Source: Strongyloides papillosus
Taxonomy: Eukaryota; Nematoda; Chromadorea; Rhabditida; Strongyloididae
Reading direction: 5' to 3'
Assembly: GCA_005656395.1 (NCBI GenBank)
Contig: SRSI01000079.1
Span: forward strand, 1,426,001 to 1,490,000
Length of the DNA: 64,000 bases
Shown: positions 14,824-24,503 of the stretch, one piece after another
Position numbering within the stretch: position 1 is the stretch's first letter
Layout of the letters: every line of letters starts with the position of its first letter
Program-made: the position numbers and the translations under genes
Notes under the pieces: generated by a model
The model's database searches: none
The model's input: the letters and a program-made list of their open reading frames with translations, nothing else
What the model was told of the DNA's origin: nothing

Positions 14824-15639
14824 TCATTTAAATAGTCGACTGGCTCTCCTCTCGGCGAGCTCCTTCTTTTTTTGGTCCAATTTATCTTTAAGATCAGCTA
14901 TACTTATACTTTTTCTTCTAGTTGGTAAAGTTGATGCTGATTTAGGGTTAGCCTCCCCCTTAGATAGTCCATGAGTTCCAATCTCTGGTCTTCTCTTAAC
15001 AGACAATACGGGCAAGTCTAAATTTTTATCCCTCTCCTTTGTTGGAGCAGATTCACTTAATTCCAATAGGCAATCCTTGATTTCGCCTTTGGTTTCGGTC
15101 CGATCAGCTATATCTTTATTCCCGTGATCAGACTTCCTCAAACCCACCATTGACGGTAGTGGGCTTGATTGTCGTTTTGGTACATTCGAGATGGTAGAAC
15201 CAACATCATCATCAATATTTACACACATCTCCAGTTGACGCCAGGACTCTTCAAGCATCATAGATCTCCGTTCCATTTTGAGTAAGTCCTGGTCCAAAGT
15301 ACGACGTCTCTCCTTCATCCTCTGACGCTTCTCCGCCAATATACGTCCCCTCGCCTCAGAAGCTAAGGCTCTCTCAGCCAGTGAACGTCTCTTCTCCTCC
15401 ATGGCTTTGGATCTATTCTCCAGATCCTTTGAATTTTCTGCCATCATTTTCCGTCTCTCCTCCAAAGCTGTGGAGTTCTCCCTCCTAATCCTTCGTTTCT
15501 CCTCCTTCAGAGCTTCTATCTTACTCTCGATGTCTTCATATTTTGAGTCGCGTGATTGAAGAAGAGCACACGACTTTTCAAATACCTCACAAATGGCGGA
15601 GTTCTCCTTCTCAACAGTTTTTTTGCCTTTAGAAGCCAT
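14824..15639 (-). CDS. Long Arg/Glu-rich coiled-coil protein, cluster member 6
   Basis: Single exon, 271 aa, ATG at 15639 two bases after an acceptor TTTTTCAG. Residues ~34-135 are an almost uninterrupted charged helix with a seven-residue rhythm: an Arg or Arg pair, then Leu/Met about four residues on, then Glu (LEERRKMMAENSKDLENR, MEEKRRSLAER). This is strong evidence for a coiled coil. A second short helix lies at the C-terminus (LKDKLDQKKKELAERRAS). The coding sequence is clearly richer in G+C than most of the window, as often seen for well-expressed genes. It is the longest-helix member of the cluster and lacks the NLKLP motif. Function unknown; possibly a cytoskeletal or nuclear scaffold protein. 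Confidence 0.78.
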   Translation of the reverse strand: MASKGKKTVEKENSAICEVFEKSCALLQSRDSKYEDIESKIEALKEEKRRIRRENSTALEERRKMMAENSKDLENRSKAMEEKRRSLAERALASEARGRILAEKRQRMKERRRTLDQDLLKMERRSMMLEESWRQLEMCVNIDDDVGSTISNVPKRQSSPLPSMVGLRKSDHGNKDIADRTETKGEIKDCLLELSESAPTKERDKNLDLPVLSVKRRPEIGTHGLSKGEANPKSASTLPTRRKSISIADLKDKLDQKKKELAERRASRLFK

Positions 15640-16714
15640 CACTGAAAAATAATTAAAACGTTAGTAAATATCATAAGGGTAGGTAAACTTACATCAAATG
15701 TATCTCGGAAGTGTTTTAACCAACAATCTAGGTCCACAGCAACCGACTTTGGAGCGGATGATTTTTCAGAGCCGTTAGTGGTTAGTAAGAATGGTTAGTC
15801 AATGATATATTACAAACCACCAAAAAAAGGAATACTCCTCCAAAGAACTATGCTTTCGTTGCAAAAGAGAATCCTCTCTAGGTTTAATGTAATCAGTATT
15901 ACACCTTATAGTGATTGTAACTGAGTTGTCTTGACTATTTATGCTTGTAGGTTATTTAAATTTCTGGGAATATATTGTGTGTTTATGGCAATATTATGCA
16001 AAAGATCATAATTTCGAGTATTCAGTTATAGAAGTTAAAATCTCCATTTTAGGAGTATCATTTTTGTTGTATTTTTATTGGTTACAGTTTCTTTCTAGAA
16101 GCTTGACGATTTAGTATTAATAAATTATTTGACGGTAGATCGTGCGAAATTTAGATGACGCTGAAGGTGTGGTAAGAAGAAACATTCGCGTACAAACAGT
16201 CATTCGTCGCTAATGGTGTTTGTCATCAATTAAATCTTTTTCTAAGCTATTTCATATCATAGTAGAGTAGTTTTAATTTATGTCTAGTCTGTTAAATCAT
16301 ATATTTACCATAGAAACCGTAGATCGGGGTTGGTATTTTGTCCCGATTTTTTGTCATAAAAATAACTGATAGTATGGGTAAAATTTTTATGCTGTTAGTT
16401 TAACATCGATTAAGTATCTTTTGAATATAAAATTTATTTCCCATATGCATTTAGATAAATTCCATTTTTGGAGCGAAATATTTTTGTTATCAAATTACCT
16501 TTGGGTGGATAACGAACATTTCTCCAATTGATGGGCCATTCGAAATTATTACTTATATTTCATCTCTACCGATTATTTTATTCTTTTTTCATCCCTTTGA
16601 TCAATTTAATTTTCTCTGTCTAATTACCGATTTCCAGGCTTGATTCTCAAAATACTTCAACTACAGCTTGATAACTAGACTATCTCATATTATCTTGTCA
16701 TTTCTTTACGAAAA
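15640..16714. other. Divergent intergenic region
   Basis: About 1.1 kb between the minus-strand coiled-coil gene and the plus-strand RG-rich gene, presumably with both promoters. Somewhat less AT-rich than other gaps. A pyrimidine tract ending TTTCCAG near 16635 could be a trans-splice acceptor for the plus-strand gene. Confidence 0.4.
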
Positions 16715-17333
16715 ATGGTCTTAACAGAGGATAAGAGTAATCTCCAAGTCGCTGAGGAGTCTTCCAAGACTACCGAGGAAAAGAAGGACAGTCGTCACAC
16801 TGAGACCGTAACTCAGCTACTTAAATTAAGATGTAAGTATAAAATTTGACGATTCAACTTACGTTCCTTCCTTAACTTCAGCTGATCTTAACTCTGTCAT
16901 ATTTCAACGATTCAAGGAAAAAGTCACTGATGAACAACTTAATGAGGCACTAAAAGACATGACAGAGTTATGTGAATTTTTCGAGAAGCTCCTCCAGGAA
17001 AGTGGATACGAGAAAGGCCCTAACCGTGGACGTCGTTACAACAATAGGTACAGACGTAACTACTACAACAAAAAGAGGAACAATAAAAATGATAACGACG
17101 GTTCGAACGAGTCAAAGGGTAATGACAATAGTGAGGATAATAATAAGGAGAACGATAGTAATGGTGATAAGAAGCAGGACGGCAAGAAGAGAAACTACAG
17201 AAGAAACTTTAGAAGATACGGTAATAAGAAGAACTCCAAAGGACCTCGTGGTGAGGGTAATGCAAGCTCTCCTGATGATGTAAAAAAAGAGGTTAAGGCT
17301 GAAAATGATGGATCTTCTACGAAGGAGAATTAG
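16715..17333 (+). CDS. RG/Asn-rich disordered protein with short N-terminal helix
   Basis: Two exons (16715-16832 and 16882-17333) join across a 49 bp GT/AG intron to give 189 aa. Residues ~30-80 look helical (LKDMTELCEFFEKLLQES). The C-terminal 110 residues are disordered and basic, with GRR, YRRNYY, RRNFRRYG and runs of Asn, Asp and Lys. Such RG/RY-rich tails usually bind RNA or drive condensates, but no RNA-recognition domain is present, so that is inference. Coding bases are less AT-rich than the flanks, suggesting a well-expressed gene. No signal peptide or membrane segment. Confidence 0.78.
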
Positions 17334-17792
17334 ACAAGTGACTATGTTGTTCTTGGGATACGTAAAAGTTTTATAATAATTATATGTGAAGTACTTTTGT
17401 CATGTTATTTTTTTTATAAGATGTTATACATATCGAGTACATAGTAAGTAGTCCATGTATTTTTTGTTGGGTAATCTAATTTTTGTTAAATATTAGATTG
17501 TTGTAATAATAAGTATAGGAAATAAAAATTTATTTTGCATGCTATGTGTAAATTTATATTTTCATGGACTATCTTTCCAAGGGAAAGAATCTTCTGCATA
17601 ATTATTTCGGGGTGATCTGCATTGACAATGAATATATGTAAAACTTTATTATAATGGAAATGATCTTACTGAAACCTTGTATATATTTTATATAGCAAAG
17701 AGAGGTATTCATAAATATTATCAAAAATATATTAAATTAGATATTTATCATCGATGTGGTCTATATTTAAATTTTATAACTATTAAATCTAT
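17334..17792. other. Intergenic between convergent genes
   Basis: About 460 bp holding the 3' ends of the RG-rich gene (+) and the small membrane-protein gene (-). An AATAAA near 17520 could serve the plus-strand gene. Confidence 0.4.
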
Positions 17793-18303
17793 CTATCTTC
17801 TAGTTGGTCTTGTCCTACTGTTTCTTGCTCCTCTACCCTTTTTCGTTACAACAGATTGTGTTTCCTCACCAGTTAAAACTTTTCTTGAAATAACCTTTGT
17901 TTTATGCATGCGGTATACAACAAACATGATACCTCCAATAATTAGCATTGATGAAGCAATAGAAGCAAATACTATAATTACAATGTGGAATTCCGTTAAT
18001 GCTGCACCCTAAAAAGTTGTTGTTATTATTAGTTTAGATATTTTTTTAGTTTCTTACAATACTCCTTTCCATATAATTATCATTTTTCTCGTCTGCTGTG
18101 ATTCCTAAATAATAAAAATTAATGTTATGATAAAAAATATTTATAGTTATCTTACGTGCAACTCCGTTGATTGTTCCATTAACGTTATTTTGATTATCCA
18201 TATCTTGTTCACTAGATGAACTTTGCGCTGCATCATAACATTGGAACTGGATGTTGAGAAATAATAATATCATAAACAGTTTCCATTTGATTGCTTTCTT
18301 CAT
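17793..18303 (-). CDS. Small secreted-type single-pass membrane protein (pair, left)
   Basis: Three exons on the minus strand: 18303-18156, 18104-18058 and 18008-17793, with introns of 51 and 49 bp in phases 1 and 0, giving 136 aa. The N-terminus is a signal peptide (KWKLFMILLFLNIQFQC). A short Ser/Asn-rich luminal part of ~40 residues follows, then a transmembrane helix (HIVIIVFASIASSMLIIGG), then a basic tail ending RTRPTRR. The topology suggests type I. It lies head-to-head with a similarly built gene at 18612 whose exon phases match, so the two are probably an inverted duplicate pair sharing a ~300 bp promoter region. An antisense frame across exon 3 is a shadow. Family unknown. Confidence 0.75.
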
Positions 18304-18611
18304 TTTTGATTCTATTTAACCAACTTAAAGAAAGTAAATAGTCCTTGTTCAATTAAGAAAGATAGTGCCAAACTTTTACAATCTCAAGAATCAAAGTAAT
18401 GGATCATTTCCAATAATCATCTCTATTTGTTAACATAAATTTTACATATAAATTTGATAAATGTAAATTATGAGTTGACAATATTGCAATTTTAAGAAAT
18501 TTAAATGTACCAATTGATTATAAATTTGATAATAAAATCATAGTTTTTTATTTTCTATTTCCATATTTCTGATCATCAGAGGTGAGAAAATTGAATCATA
18601 GATTCACAACT
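18304..18611. promoter_or_regulatory. Shared bidirectional promoter region
   Basis: About 310 bp separate the start codons of two divergent, similarly built membrane-protein genes, so both promoters must lie here. I see no clear single motif beyond AT-rich tracts. Confidence 0.45.
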
Positions 18612-19017
18612 ATGACGGACAACAAGTTAGGACAAGAAAATTCTCAAAGAGCTTCGAATGCTAATGGTGTTAACGGGAAGATTAAACAAAAATACGGTAG
18701 GTTTTCATTCACATTAAAATGCTTACTATAAATAATTATTTTTAGATGGTAAAGTTGATATAAAAAATAATAACACAATGGATCACGAAAAAATTGTAAG
18801 TTTCCTATGTCAAGGAATTCACATTTAGTATATATTTTAGAAAAATGATGATAGTTATTCAATGCTAATTATCATTGGATTGATGGGTGGACTGTTAATT
18901 GTGGTGATATTGATAGCCGTGATAGCAAAACAAAAAATCCAGGCTTCTAAGCAAAAAAATGGCGGCGCCACTTCTGTTAACTATTCCGTAGGCTCTCAAA
19001 GGACAAGAAAAAGATAA
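18612..19017 (+). CDS. Small single-pass membrane protein (pair, right)
   Basis: Three exons (18612-18696, 18746-18795 and 18841-19017) join across introns of 49 and 45 bp in phases 1 and 0, giving 103 aa. The N-terminal ~50 residues are hydrophilic (rich in Asn, Lys, Gln) with no signal peptide. One transmembrane helix follows (SMLIIIGLMGGLLIVVILIA), then a basic tail ending SQRTRKR. The middle exon is 50 bp, against 47 bp in the divergent neighbour, and intron phases are identical. Both end in Arg/Lys-rich tails, so common origin is likely despite low sequence similarity. Loss or gain of the signal peptide is the main difference. Function unknown. Confidence 0.75.
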
Positions 19018-19601
19018 AGTAGCAGATACATTTTTAATTGATAAAATATATTAGTAACTATTTATATTTATAACCTTATAATTTAAACAAGTATAACATT
19101 ATTCAATCATCTCTTTGATTTTTTCTATACGTATAAAAAAAATAGACATTAATATTGCTTATAAGTATATACATTGATTAAAAAGAGCTTCATATAACTA
19201 ATTTTCTTTATCATTTTCAAGAAGTTTTATAACGATAAAAGAATATTAATTAAAAAAATTCACTTTTCTGCTGTGCACTTTGAACCTTAACATAAAAGAT
19301 TTCATTTGTCATCATTTGTTAAAGAAAAAGCAATGACAATATAGTCTATAAATTCTTCTTCAATGGTAATTGCTTAATAATATAACTTCTATCACTTTAT
19401 TTTCATCAAACGTTAATATCAAACCATCTATCATATCATCAAATAGAAACACATAACTAATATTTAATGTTATTTCAGATATACATTGTGAATAATTTTT
19501 TAAACTCCCTAGCAGTCAGAGTTGTGACAATTCTTCAAGATTGTCAATACATTTGGAACGGATACAAAAGGAAAACCCTGTCGAAGATAATTTGTCACGG
19601 G
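19018..19601. other. Intergenic plus probable 5' leader of the F-box gene
   Basis: AT-rich. TGTTATTTCAG at ~19468-19478 is a good acceptor. If it is used by a spliced leader, the first ATG on the mRNA is 19602. Confidence 0.45.
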
Positions 19602-21463
19602 ATGGTTTTGACAAGGTCTCAAGTAAAGAAATCGACAAATATTTTGGAGTACTCAAAAGGTATATTCAAAAAGAAAAGTAAGAAGTCTGTTTGCAGACAA
19701 AAAAGCAATAAAGATGTCAACTGTAAGTTTCATACTTTGTATTTTCAATAATTATTTCATTACCTTCTTTAGCAAATAGTTTATCAATAACAGAGACGAT
19801 AATTCCTCCTCAGGCGCACGGAGATGGGGAAATTTCACCTGCTGAAGTCGTTGGAAATGAGGACAATCTCATGTCGTACATCATAAAAATGATCCCAAAC
19901 CCCGAGGAAAGGAAAAATCTCAGTGCAGTCTCTCGGAGATTCTATTTATTGTGCAATGCCAAGAAAAACTACGTGCCATTCCTAAAGTACCTCGACAGGA
20001 AACCACCAGCAAAAAAAATTCAGTTCCCAAAAAGATGGTCTAAACACCAACCGTTGATTCTCTTTTCTGGAAACTCTCTTGCAATTAGTCTTCCGACCTA
20101 TCACTCAAAAACGACGAAGTACCTAAAGAAAAACAAAAACATTATTGTGATAAATAGGTACAAAATTACAAATCTTGAAATTGAAAGTTTCAATGGTCAC
20201 TATATGAGATTTTTTGACGGTTTAAGGTGTTTTGAGAATGTTGAAACGGTGACCTTCAATCCATTGCATCCGTTGCCGATTAATTTTAAAATTTTCAACA
20301 AATTTAGTGGATTGAAACCGAAGACTCTGAGATTTATGTGTTCCAGTAGATCTTCAGTTGTTAAACCATTTGGAAGATTAGATGAAATTGTACAATTTAT
20401 TCCTAGGAGTGTGGAGTGTATTCATCTTTGTTGTGCTCCACATGAGATTGACTGGATATTTGCAATGGCCTTGTATATTCCAGAGAGACATTTTGACACA
20501 TTGGTGTTATCACAACATTATCTAACAAATCTATTAAGATTGTCGGATTCAAAAGAAAGAATGGTCACACTAACTAGATGCTTCAAGAACGTTAAATTTT
20601 GTATCAATCAATCATTATCTTACAATGTTGTAAGATATTTTATGGATAATTCATGGATATACAATACTGCTGAGGGAACAAATTCAATATATTATACTAA
20701 GATATCGCTATATAAGAACCCAAATATTCGTTTCCGACCATCTATTGATGAGTTGGTACCGCAACATTTCAATAACGAATATGGATTCTTAAATTTTGAA
20801 TATTTTTGCTTGACAACCAATGAATCATGGACTAAACCGCCGCCATTCTATAGAAGTCCATTTGCGTTTATTGTTGGAATGATGAGGAATTTGGTAACTC
20901 TTGAAGTTACAATGAAAGTCTTTAAAACAGCCACTGATATGGAACTTTTCATAGGGAGATTGAATCCAGGATTAAAAAATATCAAGATTACAAATTGTGA
21001 AAAAATAGGAGAAAAAACCATTGAAGTCTTGGCTGAGAGGTGCAAAAAAATAAACAACATTTCGCTAGAATCTCTCAATCCATCTTTAATGGCAATCCAA
21101 AGTATAATAGATTCATTTGAGGATCTAAAAGGATTATCAATATATTTCTGTTACGACCATAATATGCTCAATGCATTTACTCAATTGGTTGGAGTCAATG
21201 ATCTACATAGTCAAGGAATCGCGAAATGGCCTGCAGTCGATTTCCTTCACATTGTCTTTGATTCACCGCAAGCCAGGGATAAGGCCATTCTAAAGAGGAT
21301 TGAAAAATTTACACCAAGGAGATGTGGGAGGTTTATTATCAAGTACCATCCCAAGACTAAGAATCACCATACGGATGTCTCTGAGATAATTATTCACAAG
21401 TCTCCAACTCATTATCTCAATTTTATTAAGTTATTCACTCCGCCATGTTGGATCAAGCAATAA
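19602..21463 (+). CDS. F-box-like protein with leucine-rich C-terminal region
   Basis: Two exons, 19602-19722 and 19773-21463, join across a 50 bp intron (phase 1) to give 603 aa. The frame continues up to an ATG at 19467 (648 aa), but that ATG sits inside an acceptor-like tract, so 19602 is preferred. The start of exon 2 encodes a degenerate F-box (NLMSYIIKMIPNPEERKNLS, VSRRFYLLCN). Later segments resemble irregular leucine-rich repeats (LKNIKITNCEKIGEKTIEVL and similar). F-box proteins bring substrates to SCF ubiquitin ligases through Skp1; that this one binds Skp1 is inference because the box is divergent. A second F-box gene lies at 50863, and the two are not close in sequence. Confidence 0.72.
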
Positions 21464-21591
21464 GTTTCACATAATTTTTTTTCTTTATTGTATATGAAGT
21501 ATATAGTTAATGTTTTATTTCTAACATCTTATCAATAAATACTAGATCTACTTATATTGATTTGTTTTCTTCCATTATATGGCTACAATCA

Positions 21592-22412
21592 CAAATTTTT
21601 GAATTAAAATATGTGGACTATTCTTTAGAACATGATGATATAAAAATTAATTTTTTTACATATATCTTTATGTATGTACCTATATTTGTGTCATAGAACT
21701 ATTTTTTGTAATATAATAAAATTTTTGATTTAACCCATGATAAAGTTTGATTCTTTGTAGTTCTACCCTCACCTAGGCTTTTTTTATTTTTAAAAGAAAA
21801 ATAATATAATTTTAACGGCTTTCACTCATACTAGATAAAAGTAATTAATAACATAAACTAAAGAAGTTTAAAAATCATTTAAATCGTTGTCAAAATATTC
21901 TATAAACATGGAAATTATAATAAGTCGGGAAAATTATGAAAATTAAAGGTATTCGAGATTGAATTTAATTTGCATAAAAAGTATGAAACAAGAATGATAC
22001 GTTTTACTGTGCTTAAAACGATTAAAATATATGTTATTTAATTAAGGTAATGGTATTGTAATGGATATTTTTTTATCTTACTACTGAACTTAAAGCTTCA
22101 AAAAATTTAATTAATTCTTTAATGTTTTTAACTATGTTTATTTATGGTCTTAATAAAGTTGTTGTATTTATGATATATAAGTTGAATATTTTAAAAAAAG
22201 TAAATCCAATTAACACGCATTTAAAATCATTTTATAATTTTATGGCATATATTATTTTTGTATGCAATAATTTGACGACATCATATCTCAAAGTGGTAAA
22301 ATAAATTAACAAAAAAACTGAATTTAAAAAATTATGTCGACCAAAATGTAAAATTAGGCAAAGAAAACCCAAATGATCAAATGACACGGAAAAGGATAAA
22401 ATAATTTGTGAG
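21592..22412 (+). repeat. Direct repeat F, left copy
   Basis: About 820 bp that recurs in the same orientation at 32339-33154. Most of it aligns closely. For example, the stretch from AATTTGACGACATCATATCT to the common right end TGTGAG is nearly identical in both. The two copies bracket the type I glycoprotein gene array. Right of TGTGAG this copy runs into a glycoprotein gene remnant, and the other into sHSP gene fragments. No coding capacity recognised. Confidence 0.8.
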
Positions 22413-22517
22413 TGTTGTAAACGTTAATTTGAAATAGCCATCTTGATCTTTAATGCATGTGACAAAAGTGCATCTAGTCATGATCCAAACCAAAAACACA
22501 TAAAGTGTATTTGACAT
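22413..22517 (-). pseudogene. 5' remnant of a type I membrane glycoprotein gene
   Basis: The minus-strand frame starting at the ATG at 22517 encodes ~35 residues (LYVFLVWIMTRCTFVTC, then QDGYFKL) that line up with the signal peptide and first residues of the intact gene at 26387 (FLVWTISICILVKYIEGQD). The 5' flank up to ~23060 also matches those of the 26387 and 29469 genes. Everything after residue ~35 is missing: the remnant abuts direct repeat F at 22412. It is a deletion relic. Confidence 0.75.
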
Positions 22518-23088
22518 TGCAGAAATAGTTAACAATATAAAATTATTAACTACATATATGTACATATGCTATTAGCTTTTTTCGTATTATTGATAATAAA
22601 TTTTATTCTGAATATATAAATGTTTATTCTTACATATTAGGTTGTTCAATAAACTATTATACCTTTTTGTTTTTCACTTCGATATCTCATAATTAAATCA
22701 AAAATTAATATTTTTGCTTAAAATAATAGCCATTAGATTCATTAAAAAGTTGCGAATACATTAGGAGCTTGATAATTTTATTAATAAAAATTAGGATTTT
22801 TAGAATCTAATAACATGAAGTTTTGAAATTTTTTAGTCTCCAAATTTTTTTTTATACATTTACTCAATTAAACAAAGCATTATATTTAAGAATAAATATT
22901 ATTGTATTGGGGAATGATCTTGTAAATAAAACATGTGAGATTTATTTTTTTACTTAATTCGTTTAGTTTTCAACAGTTATATAAAAAATCTACAACTACC
23001 ACAAAGCAAAAGTATGTCACTTCAATTGGCAAATTTGACCTCAGAATCAAAAGTTTCTACTATATTTTATCTAAATAGTAAAAATATA
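22518..23088. other. Array intergenic spacer
   Basis: 5' flank of the deleted gene copy. It is homologous to the upstream flanks of the two intact array genes (26388 onward and 29470 onward), for example around TAGGTTGTTCAATAAA. It ends at the MITE insertion point. Confidence 0.55.
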
Positions 23089-23946
23089 CACAGAAAAATT
23101 TTTCGCATCAAAAATAGGACTGAAAAATTAAATTTTTATTGAATATTCAAAAACAGTACTGAACACAAAAAAACAGTACTGAACACAAAAAAACAGTACT
23201 GAACAAAAAAAAATAGTACTGATCACAAAAAAACAGTACTGATCACAAAAAAACAGTACTGATTAAAAAGTAGTATTGAAAAAAAGCTATACTGAATGAA
23301 CAAAACAGTTGTGAATTGAAAAAAGTAGTACTGATATAAAAAGAACAGTAATTATATAGACAATTTTTAAATCAAATGCCATTTGTAAAACAATTTATAA
23401 ATGTAATATGACAAAATTTTTACTTTTCTATTGTATTAAATTACTTTTATCTTATATATGAAAATCAGATATCAAAGAAAAATTTTGACAGTATTTTTAA
23501 AATCCAAATTATAAAGTTGCATTGGATTTAGTTGTCTAAAATGTTATTTTTAATTTTCTAATATTTTGAAATTTTATACTTTTTAACAATATTATTTTTC
23601 AAAATTTTTAAGGTTACCATTGTTCGAAATTTCTTTACTTTAATATTTTGATCCTAAAATCTTTCGAAAATATAATTAGTTTATTTTTTAAAATCATTAA
23701 AAATAAATGCTTGGTGTTTTTTTGAAAGCTTAATTCCATTTTTGAAATCATAATTCTTTTTTTGAAAGTATAGTTCTTTTTTTGAAAGTATAGTTCTTTT
23801 TTTGAAAGCATAGTTCTATTTTTGAAAGCATAGTTCTATTTTTGAAAGCATAGTTCTATTTTTGAATGCTTAGTTCTATTTTTGAAATTATATTCGAAAA
23901 TTTTTAATTTTTCAGTCTTATTTTTGATGCGAAAAATTTTTCTGTG
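23089..23946. mobile_element. 858 bp MITE with TIRs, TA target site
   Basis: The ends are inverted repeats: CACAGAAAAATTTTTCGCAT at the left, with its reverse complement closing the right end at 23946. The similarity continues inward for ~45 bp. The element is flanked by TA on both sides (23087-23088 and 23947-23948). The sister spacers at ~26950 and ~30045 read through without it (AAATATATTTC), so the empty site is directly visible and the insertion duplicated TA. Inside are two minisatellites with a 20 bp period: ACAGTACTGAACACAAAAAA on the left and GAAAGTATAGTTCTTTTTTT on the right. There is no transposase. A non-autonomous Tc1/mariner-type element. Confidence 0.85.
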
Positions 23947-24503
23947 TATTTCCAAAATTATAGTGTCATTAGGATTCAAGAAGCAGTATTAAATGATAAT
24001 AACATCATTAAAAAGTGTTTTTACTCTTGCTAATGGTAAAAAATAAATTTTAGATGTTTCACGTTAAAAAGAACAAATATTAAAATGGTTATTTTATGTG
24101 GTTAAATAATTATTGCTTTTAATGATTCTTGTTATGAAATTTTAAAATTCTAAACTTATTGTTGTTAGTAGAAGATTAGAAGAATGATCTTCGTTAAAAC
24201 GTTTACAAAATTTTTGTTTGTCGCCTGACACCTTTAAAATTTGGATAAAATCTAATTTTTAAAAACCTACTATACTTTATTGCATTTCAGCTTCATTTGT
24301 CTAAGTTTGCCCTTTTTGTATATAAGAAAATATCGTTATTCAAAAAAAAGATAAATAATTATATTAAATTTAATAAATTTTATTCCATTAAAATGAACAA
24401 ATACATATAGAAATGTCGAGACACATTTCAATTAACTTAAGACTATATAAATTTGACATTTTACTCTAATTTTATTTAATCTAAATACAATATTTCGGCT
24501 AAT
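23947..24503. other. 3' flank of the first intact glycoprotein gene
   Basis: AT-rich spacer homologous to 26970-27513 and to 30050-30590, including the GAACAAATATTAAAAT and CTTATTGTTGTTAGTAGAAG stretches. No gene. Confidence 0.5.

Noticed and set aside
17677..18012. 111-codon plus-strand frame
   Set aside because: Antisense to exon 3 of the small membrane protein gene, whose splice sites and membrane helix read well on the minus strand.
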